This document shows positions 11,565-21,836 of a stretch of DNA of 64,000 bases, in pieces (the stretch's first letter is position 1; each line of letters begins with the position of its first letter). Both the position numbers and the translations under genes were made by a program. Location of the stretch: assembly GCA_022495005.1 (NCBI GenBank), contig JAGYXB010001570.1:1-64000 (forward strand), read 5' to 3'. The notes beneath the pieces were generated by a model that saw nothing but the letters and a program-made list of their open reading frames with translations, had not been told where the DNA came from and searched no databases. The stretch comes from Rhyacophila brunnea. Its lineage: Eukaryota; Arthropoda; Insecta; Trichoptera; Rhyacophilidae.

Positions 11565-11670
11565 AATAGTTTTTTATTAGTACGCGGACGAAAATGTTAC
11601 TTTTTAATAGTACGCGTACCAAAATGTACTATAATTATAGTTCGGTTGGCAACACAGCGCTCACTGACGG
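11565..11670 (+). promoter_or_regulatory. Extra promoter-like block inside gene B intron 1
   Basis: It contains ACTATAATTATAGTTCGG and then TTGGCAACACAGCGC, resembling the block upstream of genes E and G. It faces + and lies about 230 bases before exon 2. It could be an alternative promoter of gene B or a duplicated relic. Confidence 0.35.
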
Positions 11671-11890
11671 ATGGCAGCTCACGACGGCGGAGAACCAGTA
11701 AAAAGACACAAACTAACCAATACCATCTGTAAATAATTGTAAAATACGTATGATTGACAAAGTTCAGTGTGCACTATGTATGTCTGATCTTAACAGCCTA
11801 CCTCCAGCCTTCGCCACTGGTATATATCTGAGGTGTTTTCAAGTTATGTATGTTCAACTTTCCTATTTATTACTTTATTATTTCTTTCAG

Positions 11891-12040
11891 GGTCCTGTAA
11901 CTTCTATCACTGACATAAAACCTGATACTGACCTGCTGGTTCACGTAAAGCATGAGTTTTTTGAAGAGACGTTACAACCATTATATGATAAAGATTCTCA
12001 ACCAGGGTGTTCATATTCTGATGAAAAACCAGTACATCAG
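11891..12040 (+). CDS. Gene B middle exon
   Basis: A 50-codon exon after a TTTCTTTCAG acceptor, ending CAG|GTGCGT, phase 0 both sides. It reads GPVTSITDIKPDTDLLVHVK, then HEFFEETLQ, and ends QPGCSYSDEKPVHQ. It holds IKPD and VKHE; VKHE fits psi-K-x-E followed by acidic residues. The QPGCSYSD ending is shared with genes F and G. It joins the ZF exon at 15703 across a 3.7 kb intron full of repeats. Confidence 0.8.
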
Positions 12041-12226
12041 GTGCGTCCAATTGAATATTATGTTTAAATATCTTCTCTTATTGTAGTCATCACCGTAGGT
12101 TAGCTACTAAACTGTAGGTAGTGCGTGGCACGCATTTGTAGAGTAAAACAGTGCATTGTAATAACCATCGACAATTGAGTATGTATTATGTCATTATTAA
12201 TGATTACAGATTTTGAATGTTCAAAC

Positions 12227-12735
12227 CAGCGCCATCTTTAGATTGATAAAGCCTGAGCATATCTTTTTGCACAAGCAACGAGTGGTCCACTGTTCAGCTG
12301 TTAAAATCAGATCCCAGATTGCTTGACATATTGATTCGTCCTTTCTCGTTTCAAATTGAATTATAAAAAAATCTCAAATCTAATATATTACTTAACTATC
12401 AATGTTATTTAAAAATAATATACATTCCTGTTATTCATCAGCTGTCAAAGTCAGACTAGTCCTTCACACAAAAACCGGTGGTAATATCGATTTCCAAAAA
12501 ATATGTAGCATTGATCTATGCATTTCATTTGTAGAAGGTGTGTTAATGCTGGTGTTTTATTTATCATGTAACTCATCTATCCAAATCAAATAATTCCCTG
12601 TGTGAACACGACGCATCAGTATAAGCACTCTATAAAACAATGACAGACAATGACATCCATAGACAACAACGGGAGAGCGGAAAATGTAGGACCAGTCGTT
12701 GTGAATGTATCGGCTTTCTACTTGAGTCGGCAATG
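12227..12735 (+). repeat. Dispersed repeat, most complete copy
   Basis: It runs from CAGCGCCATCTTTAGATTG to GAGTCGGCAATG. TTCAAAC, within a longer match AATGTTCAAAC, occurs at both edges and is a plausible target-site duplication of 7-11 bases. It is the reference copy for 1794-2512 and 5461-5932. Class unknown and non-coding. Confidence 0.7.
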
Positions 12736-13117
12736 TTCAAACGCAATCTGTATATTTTATTTTCATTTAGTGGTGAATGCAAGAGAATCTATCGCCGCCG
12801 TATTCGGCGATAATCGTTGCAATCACAATTTACCCTCCATTGCATCTATTCGATACATAAGAATGCTATCGGTGGCTATCGTGGGTGGTTTATTATATTT
12901 ATACAAAAAGTGCTATGTTTTCACAGCATCTCTCTTGGCTGTGTTAACCGTCAAAGCGAGATAGACTGTTTTGACTTAACACCTCGATGCATAATTATTA
13001 CGATTAACTACCGTCACTAGGCGGGAAGTGGCCTTATATATGGAATAGATGCGCATATTTTGTATTGGAATCTGCGACTATTCTCTTCACATGACAAAGA
13101 CGATATTATATTGTATC

Positions 13118-13440
13118 GCTCCATTACAGCAGTCAATTCTTGACTGGTCATGGTGGCTTCACTGGCAGGCTCTTGGAGCTAGGTCTTGTTACCCGTTCAA
13201 CATGTCCATGTGGCGGAGAAATACAAGATGCAAACTACATCCTCTGGAAATGTCATAAAATGTGTACCTACCTACGGAAAGGGAAGAGTTGCACAAGTCG
13301 GTTCAAAGAGCTGTTGGGGCCATCGGACCGTCCGACCTAGCCGCCAAAAGGCCTATTTTGTTGTATTTAAAAAAAATCGGCGTCATATTGCCACTGTGTC
13401 AGAAGTCTTTACTTAGATTGTTCGATAGTTTTGTATTAGC
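13118..13440 (+). pseudogene. LINE ORF2 C-terminal (RNase H-side) fragment
   Basis: The reading LTGHGGFTGRLLELG, then CPCGGEIQDANYILWKCH, is typical of the end of R1/I/Jockey-type ORF2, where LTGH and CPCG precede a cysteine-rich tail. A frame change follows, and the SDLAAKRPILLYLKKIG segment is in another frame. No 5' part or poly(A) tail is evident. It lies in gene B intron 2. Confidence 0.65.
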
Positions 13441-13756
13441 TTTTGTTACTTACCACAATCTCTCCCATGAGTAATATTAACTTAAATTCATATAAATTCA
13501 GTCAAAGCACATTTTAATTCATAGCGACCTCAGTTTTGGGTATCTGCTCCTGAGACATTGCCAGTAATAAAAAGTGATTCTTCAAAATAAACGTAGGGTC
13601 CCGTGATAAGTCCGATGATGACCGGGGTGCTGTGGTGCGGGGCGGGGTTGATTGTTATGGCCATTAATTCAATGTTGTAACACTCGACCTAAAATCTATT
13701 TTTCTGATCGCTTTTAAATACAATAGTATTCCTTCAGACCCACGAATCGTAGGTCA

Positions 13757-14862
13757 TCCTAGTACACATATTGTTTTTCAATTGAATGAGTCACCTAATA
13801 TGTGGACCTAATAGGTTGAGGTGGCTGACATCCATTTTTCACGTTCCACTTTTCCAAATTTAAAATACATGCTACGCAACGATATATCGTTGTTTTTGAT
13901 AGTGGCCAGAAATGCTAACAACGATCGTCGTTTTGCTTTTGATGCCTGAAATGTTAGGTTAATTTGGGAACATACTACTGCACCAGTGGTACGAAAGATT
14001 GTTTTATCTATTAAGTTTTATTGTTGTGTAATATAACCCGATTCATATTTGTTTTGTAACTGGGTAGGCTTAGAATTTATAACTATTGTATTTTTTTTCA
14101 TGGCATCACTCTTTTTACAATAAAAACAATTCCAAATACAAATTTCAGTTTACCATATAAAAATTTGTTTAGTCAAATTCTTGGAGGAAGGACAATGTTT
14201 TATTTTATTGTGTGCATTTGAAACAATGGAAAAGACTTTTACTCATCTCAGTGTTTACAGTAAAGTGGATTTGTGCTTTATAAAAACAGTTTCATTTATA
14301 AAAAAAATTATGAAATAAAATCATTTGCAATACATATTTTAAATGTCCCAATAAACAAACACCATGAAGACCTTTTTCACTAATCACGCGATCTTTTAAT
14401 GAGACCACCATTCAAAATTTTTCTTTTCGGCAGAGTAGTTTCCTAATTCCACTACTTTGTATTATCCCTCGTGTAAGATACCCGTACGATAAAGCGAGAA
14501 ATAGATAATATTATGTCAATTACTTTTAACAATACATGCAGTGCGGGATATCTAATTGCCTCATTATCTATTCAAAACGATAAATTAATTACAAATTGCG
14601 TTTTCATAATATTCCGATTTCGCAGAATCAATTAGAGTGGTAAGGTGTCTAAAAATAACACAATACTTTCATTTATCGACAATTATTAGTAGCAATCCTC
14701 GCCAGGATTTTGAAAAACATCGTAGCAGCTAAAGTGTAAATCGGCCGCGTGATCGTTACTCACCAGGTGCGTCTTTAGCGTCCAATAACTTAATAAAAAC
14801 CTTCACTCTGCGGAGGCCCATATGATATTATTAGGATCGGACATGGTCGAAAAAATCCTTCA
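13757..14862 (+). mobile_element. SINE split by ~950 bases
   Basis: The body of the SINE family (CACATATTGTTTTTCAATTG ... GGACCTAATAGGTTGAG) is at 13757-13845, and its tail (CTCTGCGGAGGCCCATATGA ... GGATCGGACATGGTCG) is at 14805-14862. About 25 bases are missing, and 950 unrelated bases lie between the halves, as if something inserted. No termini of the insert were recognised. Confidence 0.6.
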
Positions 14863-15702
14863 GAAGTCCGGAACCGACCTTTGAAAAACTAACTATGAGA
14901 ATGGTTGTCGGCGAGTTGACTTCAACCGAGAGTTTGTCAAGTGTCAACACAAAAAGTCAAGTCACATCTTAGGGTATTATCGGTCTTCTAAATAATACGG
15001 TAAACATCACCAACGTCTAACATAATGACTGGATATTAATACTATTGACAGAATGCAGTCTTGATAGAATTTCAATTAAAATTCTAATAGATTTAAATTT
15101 TTATTAATCCATTTGTGTCGTTTTTTGCGACCCGGGTTATGCCTTTCGGTATCTTCGGGGGCTATGTGCACTCACCAAAAGGTATATACACACTGACAAC
15201 GAATACAGTTAATTCTAACTTATATAATCCAATAATATATATATATATATTAATATATGTTTCTCTTCTCGTGCACCACAATGACGTTTTTTTTTAATAT
15301 AATTTAGTTCAATACTAGTGAATCACGTAGAACTATTTCATTAATCTGTTGTCTTTTTTTCTGTTTATAAAACAATTTAAAACCTTGTCTATATATGTAC
15401 TTACCTACTTCTCCGTTGATTTCTCCGTAATGATTTGATAATGTGAATTTATTCTCATATTAACGTATCTACATTTATGTATTCACTGATAAAACTTTGA
15501 CTAATATGGTTGGTTAAATTATAACTCAGTTTCGAAATAATAACTGCTAGAATTTCTGTTCAACCATTGTTACTGTTGCATTCAGCATAAAACATACTGC
15601 CCAAATAATTTATTTGTTTATAATAATTTACTGTCAAAACTATTATATTCCATGTATTTAAATATTATTGTTTTGAATATAACATCACTATTACTTTTGT
15701 AG

Positions 15703-16740
15703 ATTTCTACCCAAGAAAGTTTCGCAGTACATCAGAATAAACCACAGGACATCGTTAGAAAAGATACGGTTGACAATAAACTTGCTGACAACAAAATAGC
15801 ATATGCAATCAATAAAGAAATGATGATACAGCATTCGGAAATAGCTATCGATGAACCGAACGTCAAACGGGAAGTTCAGAATTTATGCTTGCCGAAGGTG
15901 GTTCGAATTAAGTTGAGAAGAGTTGTATATTTTCCACGTAACTTTATTTGCAATAATTGTTGTGGAGTGTTTGAATCTGTAAATCATCTAAATAGTCACC
16001 ACATTTTTTGCATGAAGTCTCAGAATCTTAAGTCAAACAAGACACATACTGGTCAATATCTATTTGAATGCAATGTTCGCTCATATAAAATGTCGCAACA
16101 TGGTAAACACAAGACTGGTAAAAAACCACATCAATGCGATGTGTGTTTTAAACAATTTGTGAGCGTCAGTCATCTAAAAACACATCAAATGATACATACC
16201 GGTGAAAAACCACATCAATGCGATGTGTGTTTTAAAAGATTTGTAAAAACCAGTCATCTCAAAGAACATAAAATGACACATACTGGTGTAAAACCATATC
16301 AATGCGATGTGTGTTTTAATAAATTTGTCACCGTCAGTCATCTAAAAAGACATAAAATGACACATACCGGTGAAAAACATCAATGTGATGTATGTTTTGA
16401 AATATTTGGTCGAATCAGCCATCTTAATGAACATAAAATGACACATACTGGTGAAAAACGACATCAATGCGATGTGTGTTTGAAGAAATTTGGTCGAATC
16501 AGCCATCTTAAAGAACATAAAATGACACATACTGGTGAAAAACCACATCAATGTAATGTGTGTTTAAAAAAATTTGGGCGAATCAGCCATCTTAAAGAAC
16601 ATAAAATGATACATACCGGGGAAAAACCACATCAATGCGATGTGTGCTTAAAAAAATTTGGTCAAATCAGGGATCTAAGAACACATAAAATGACACATAC
16701 TGGTGAAAAACAACTTCAATGCCATATAAGTTCATGTTAA
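15703..16740 (+). CDS. Gene B terminal exon: seven-finger C2H2 array
   Basis: The last exon of a predicted 444-residue protein (exons at 10515, 11891 and 15703). The TTTTGTAG acceptor precedes ISTQESFAVHQ, which is in frame with the array; the ATG at 15820 is internal. The leader has TIDE-like AIDEPNVKRE, PKVVRIKLRR, PRNFICNNC and an atypical C2HC finger, then a decayed finger (ECNVRSYKMSQ), then seven canonical fingers. Fingers 4-6 share GRISHL in the recognition helix, which suggests recent tandem duplication. The TGEKHQ linker before finger 4 lacks the usual proline. The array ends LQCHISSC*; the next 200 bases hold further ruined fingers. Likely a nuclear DNA-binding regulator. Confidence 0.88.
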   Translation: MSTQESFAVHQNKPQDIVRKDTVDNKLADNKIAYAINKEMMIQHSEIAIDEPNVKREVQNLCLPKVVRIKLRRVVYFPRNFICNNCCGVFESVNHLNSHHIFCMKSQNLKSNKTHTGQYLFECNVRSYKMSQHGKHKTGKKPHQCDVCFKQFVSVSHLKTHQMIHTGEKPHQCDVCFKRFVKTSHLKEHKMTHTGVKPYQCDVCFNKFVTVSHLKRHKMTHTGEKHQCDVCFEIFGRISHLNEHKMTHTGEKRHQCDVCLKKFGRISHLKEHKMTHTGEKPHQCNVCLKKFGRISHLKEHKMIHTGEKPHQCDVCLKKFGQIRDLRTHKMTHTGEKQLQCHISSC

Positions 16741-16980
16741 TGCACGTATTGTCATACTCAAGAATCTCAGAAAATGATATACACCGGTGAAAAGCCGCCA
16801 GAAGGCGACGCTTGTCTATAAAATGTACTATAATGAGTCATCTAAAAACACATTAAATTAAACATTCTGCTGGAAGTAATACCAATGTGGCGGATGCTTA
16901 TATAAATATAGGCAGGTCAGTAATTTCGAAACGCACAAAATTGCAACTTTCGAGTCATTCATTCAGTGAAACATTCTGGA
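16741..16980 (+). pseudogene. Decayed fingers after the gene B stop
   Basis: After the stop, remnants such as MIYTGEKPPEGD and a second finger-like stretch with several stops are visible. They show that the array was once longer. The segment now presumably forms 3' UTR. Confidence 0.55.
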
Positions 16981-18640
16981 AATTTCTTGGTTAGTATGAA
17001 AATGGATTCTACTGACGCTGCTGCCGTGAACATCATAGACTACGTAGATGAAAACAACTTAATTCTTGGGTGTTTCCTTAAAAGGATCATCCTAGGGAAC
17101 ATTTTCCGCATAATTTCGAATGTGCGTATCAAGCCTTGATAATTTGTTATAATTGGGTCTCACATAACTTATTGATATAACCCTGGGGCATTGGTCCTCC
17201 ACTAACGTCCACCATTAAACAATTGCAAGGCCTAAATTTATAACCTCATCCGATAGTCACTTGGGTAAACGAGTTGTATGCCCAAATTTCTTGATGAGTT
17301 AAAATGATTATTTTCTTAAAAATCAATAAATTAATAAATATGTATTTAGATAATAAAATGTTAGTCATAATTTTGATAGTGGGTAGTAGAACAAGAATTT
17401 AGATGTAATCATTGTAAAACCTAATTTTAAATAAAATGGCATATGTGTGTAACGCTGTACATTGTATTTTAGAGGAGAGAGTCATAGATATAAGTTTCAA
17501 TCGTATTTGAACGTTGCAACACACACTGTTGCGCGTCTATGCGTGATTTATTTTAGTAGGAAACACACATTTAAAACTGCATCAAAATGTAGCGTATTGG
17601 AACTCTATTTCCTATTCTCTTCTGTGGTTTTTCATTTTTACCATAATTATTATTTTTTCTCTTATGCAGCGCAATCCTTTTTATTTATATTAAATCAAAC
17701 AACAATGTTGTGAATATATGTACTAAAATTACATTCGAAATAGGTAAATAAAAATCATTTCAATTTATAGGTACACATTTTTATTAAGTATAGGTAAAGT
17801 GATAGGTATTATATTTATATTATTTTGGTAACAATTATATTAGAAATTTTCTTACCAGTATTTAATATTGCATACATAATAATATAGGTAATTAAAATCA
17901 CAATATAAAAAATACGCCTACAAAAATATCTTATATAAACTGTACCATACGGTATTTTAGTTTCTTCATGTTTGTGTTATATATTAAACATAATATATAA
18001 GAGTAATAATTATTCTTCTTTCACTCTGAAATGCCCCAGTAATAGGGAATAGAGCCATCGCATATAATTGAGGGCGTTGGTATCAAAACTCATAAAATGC
18101 AGCATTGTTCTCCGTGCTCATACCTACCATTCAAAGTATAAATTATTTTCATAACTGACAATCTCCCATACAAAATGAATGTAAAATCTGTGTTTATTTT
18201 CAAATCTTATATTCTCCAATGCCCTATGATTTTCTAAACTAAGAATCTCCATTCCAGCCAATGAGAGAGCAGCATTGAACTGTCATGGTCGACAGTATTT
18301 GTTTATCTATAAAAGTGTAAGCATCTGTTCCCTAGTTTTATTCAAGTTTTATTTAATTATGTAATATAATTAATAAAACATAACTCATAATATCCGTATG
18401 GCGTATTTTATAAACTAATTATTTCTATAGACCCACATCAAAACTAAGAATCTCCAAGTTTAAATTGAAGATATCTTGAATGTTTGACGAAAAATAACAT
18501 CTGTATTTACTATAGGCAATTTCTTTTGCGATCCTGCATCTAATAAAACTATAATCAAACTGTTTATTCGTTACTGTTGCCAAAAACACAGATCGATGGA
18601 GATTCTGAGTTATGATACTATGCCCCTATATTATGTTCAT
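16981..18640. other. Intergenic stretch without recognised gene
   Basis: AT-rich sequence with many stops in all frames. The frame at 17462-17713 looks like chance. I see no TIR, tRNA-like or ZF sequence here. Confidence 0.4.
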
Positions 18641-18644
18641 ATGA

Positions 18645-20195
18645 AAATTGAAGATCTTGGCATAAAAACATCAAATGTCCACTTTTTTCCATTTTCATTT
18701 TATTGCATTTCTATATTCCCTGTGTATGATTACATACAACTGTGCAAAGATATATTTAAAATAAATCATAAGTCCCTCAAATTTGCTCTAAAAAATATGC
18801 CACTTTTCTAAAAACCGCAATAGTCCAGGCATTTTTGTGTGAAAACAGCAAAGGTCCAGTAGTTCTACACTTTTATCACCAGGTGGCGTTAGTCATGTTA
18901 GTATACATTCCATACAATTTAGTGTCTGAGCTGTCAAATTATCCTTGATTCGTTTAATTATTGCTTTTTATAATGTTTTCTTATGATTGTTTTTATATTT
19001 TATCATGGATATTACTAGCATAGACATCTGAAACGGCTCGAAAGAGAAAAATTAACAAAACCAAATAACGGTGACTTTCATCATTGTTCAGTTGGATGCA
19101 ATAAGGAAAATTCTGGGCCCTTCATTATAAAATCTAAAGAGACCGGAGCAAAATTTTTTTTAATATGAAATATAGGTTAAAACTTTGACATTTTTCGTTA
19201 AAAATTTGTAGGCTACATAGTTATAATGTACAAAATATACCAGGCTAGTAAGGGAGAAGTGCTTTGTGAACATTTCAGTTTCTCTCTAGGCTGTGGGATA
19301 GATTCAATGTCGTGAATAAAAATCAAATGCAAGTCACGATTGCATTTAAAACAACATATGGTGGATAAGTTTCATTGAAAGGAGCTAAATAAAAAAATAT
19401 TTTAAATTAGCTAAATATTTACAAAACCCAATAAATGTATCGTTTAATTTGCTGATAGTGAAGGTGTCAGACGAGGCTAATCGGTTTTCTTTTTTCGTGT
19501 TAACTATCAATTCATGGTGGAAATCCATTGTGTTATTGATTTAATTTAATAAAACACATTTTTTTAGTACTTATTCCACTTTTAATAAATAAATCTGGAT
19601 AGGTTTTGTCTGCCTTAGAGGGACATTTTAAAATGTTGAAAACTGTTGGCAGAAAAACAGAGGCGGATGAAACCGGTCCAGATTTATTTATTAAAAGTGA
19701 AATAAGTAGATACTAAAAAATGTGTTTTATTAAATTAAATCAATAATAATAATATGAAGATAATCAGTATTAACCCGAACATGATTAAAACATTGTTTCA
19801 AATATTTAATTCTTGATTTTTTAGAAACATTGAAGTCTTTCGTTAATAGGTAAATAATATGTCCAAACCTTATTAAAAGTTGTATTATGATTAAAAAATA
19901 GCAGAAATATATATTCTTTATTTTATTTAATAAAATTTTGCAATAAAAACAAATGTCCAAAAATTGTGTAAAAACAGCAAATGTCACACTCATTCTTTTT
20001 TAAATATCTATTTAACCGAAATAAATTTTATATTTTTTTTACATTCATATAGTGCATATACGGTTTTTCTATAATTTCTCATTGTCAAATTAATAAAATT
20101 TCTTTTGGCAACCAAGATATTAAGTTTTTACCCTCTCCTGAAAAAAAGTGTTTTGTGACATTTGCTGTTTTTATGCCAAGATCTTCAGTTATTAA
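18645..20195. repeat. Region bounded by a 40-base inverted repeat
   Basis: GAAGATCTTGGCATAAAAACATCAAATGTC at the left end is repeated inverted at 20155-20195. The motif AAAACAGCAAA.GTC occurs at 18840 and 19965. It could be an old TIR element of about 1.5 kb; the interior also contains the fold-back at 19531-19750. No ORF was recognised. Confidence 0.4.
19531..19750. repeat. Fold-back repeat, copy 1
   Basis: Inverted arms of about 80 bases contain AATAAAACACATTTTTTTAG and CTTATTCCACTTTTAATAAA, with complements on the right. The centre holds GAGGCGGATGAAACCGGTCC. The same hairpin occurs at 44252-44416, and a half copy lies at 46075-46205. Confidence 0.7.
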
Positions 20196-20284
20196 TAATA
20201 ATAATTGTTTTAGGTATGTAGTTCTGGTGAACCCATACAACAAACTAATGGCTGTTGTGTAGTCAACTCAAAAATTTAACACTT

Positions 20285-20857
20285 CAAGTACCGACAGTGA
20301 CATCTTTAGACTGCTGCCCCATTTTATATACAGTATTTTTTATCAAATTTTCGTGTTCGCAATAACAAGAAAGACATTTTACATGTTTTTTCTCTTCCAT
20401 TTAGGGAATTAATAAGAATTATATATCTGTTTTTGTAACTGAACTTCGGTCGTCGAGATCAGCTCCTTAAAGTTAGGCGCGTATCTAAAAGTCTTACACA
20501 GCTAAGTATAATAGTTCTGCGCCGCAATGTTTGTTTTGGCAGAGCACTGCATCTTCAGTACTTTTCAGCAGCAAGTTTTTTTTACGATGAAACCTTTGTA
20601 AATAGTCATATTTGCACATGTTAGATTTTTTGTATGGAAATTCGTCTTCATTTTGCTTTCGGTACTTTCTGACTTGCTTATGGAATCATTAGTCCTTTTT
20701 GGGACGTGATACTTGAAGTATTGAGTTTTAATTTGTGTGTCGTACGATATTCTAATGTGTTCAGCGAGGTACGTATCCTGTTAGGTTTTGAATCTTTATC
20801 TGAATAAATGGAAAGTTAGGTATTATATTGTATAATAGATAAGAAACAAGTCTCTAG
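20285..20857 (-). repeat. 3'-flank block shared with gene F and gene E
   Basis: Read on -, this matches the sequence downstream of the gene F stop (43890-45480): GATGCTGT, then CGCGCCTAACTTTA, then a GTTCAGT block, then GGTAAAAAATACTG. A second copy lies at 23480-23830, downstream of gene E. It is a paralogous 3' UTR/flank from duplication of ZF genes. Confidence 0.55.
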
Positions 20858-21005
20858 ATGTGGTTTTTCATCAATGTCTTTTGAGACCAATATTTCATAT
20901 GAACTTCTTAAAACACACATTGCACTGATGTGGTTTTTCACCAGAATGTGTCATTTTATGGATTTTGAGATGACCACTTTTAAAACACACACCGCATTGA
21001 TGTAG
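20858..21005 (-). pseudogene. Isolated zinc-finger remnant
   Basis: It encodes CGVCFKSGHLKIHKMTHSGE and HQCNVCFKKFI plus a broken following finger. The first finger has lost residues between F and the helix. No leader exon or splice site was found nearby. Its - strand downstream region matches the 3' flank of intact paralogues, so it marks a deleted family member. Confidence 0.75.
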
Positions 21006-21499
21006 CCAAAGTATTCCGAGGTCCGAATTTCGATACAATGAGATGTTGTGCGAGACGATACGGAGATTGAGATAGTAACGGGCCAGATTCGAGTGACATT
21101 TCCGATGAATTATTATTCGCAACTTTATACAATCGATATAATATTCTTCTTATTGAAATAATCGAGTCAGCTATTATCTGGAGTTTGCGTCAATGCATGA
21201 CTAAGTGAAAAATGGATATGCAGAATTTATTATTGAGGTCAGCTCCTTACCGAGTTTGCTTTATTTTGACCTACAAAAATAGATATTTAATTTGTAATTC
21301 TATATCTCTCTACAGTACCTACTACCTTTTGCTTTACGATTGCTCTGACATAAAATAAATAATTTTTTGTTAATGTTGACTTTGTTTTTTTTGCTGCCAT
21401 GCGTAATGGACACATTGCTGGTGCTGTCTTATATAACATGTGAAACGAAAATGATAACAAAACAAAAAAAAAATCGATTGTAAGATTTCGTAGCACTTA

Positions 21500-21833
21500 G
21501 GCCCGTTTTTGACGGGATGCCGGTGTCGCGCTCGATATACTATATATTTGTATTCGAATAAAGGGGTTTTGTATTATATTTATGAACGCCCTAGAGCTAA
21601 TGAGTCAATGCGTGTCCGGCACACTTTTCCGTCGGCCACTACATTCTCAAGCCGCAGATACACTTGTTTTTATTACCGCAGCCAGTTTTATGATCTGATT
21701 TATAACGCAAAATTATGCGTTGACTCATCAGCTCTGGGCGTTCATAAACATAGTACAAAGGCCCCTTTATTCGAAAAAAAGGCCTCTTATATTATATAAG
21801 AGCTCGGCACCGGTGTTCCGTCTGAAACGGGCT
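21500..21833. mobile_element. MITE with long TIRs, TTA target duplication (Harbinger-like)
   Basis: The ends GGCCCGTTTTTGACGGG and AAACGGGCT extend to arms with CCGGTGT, GTATTCGAATAAA, and TTATGAACGCC; an inner pair is formed by GAGCTAATGAGTCAA and its complement. TTA flanks both sides, consistent with the TWA preference of PIF/Harbinger elements. It is non-coding; a second copy is at 42063-42401. Confidence 0.8.
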
Positions 21834-21836
21834 TTA

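Noticed and set aside
12402..12964. Small + frames near 12402-12964
   Set aside because: They run through the repeat at 12227-12735 and lack exon features.
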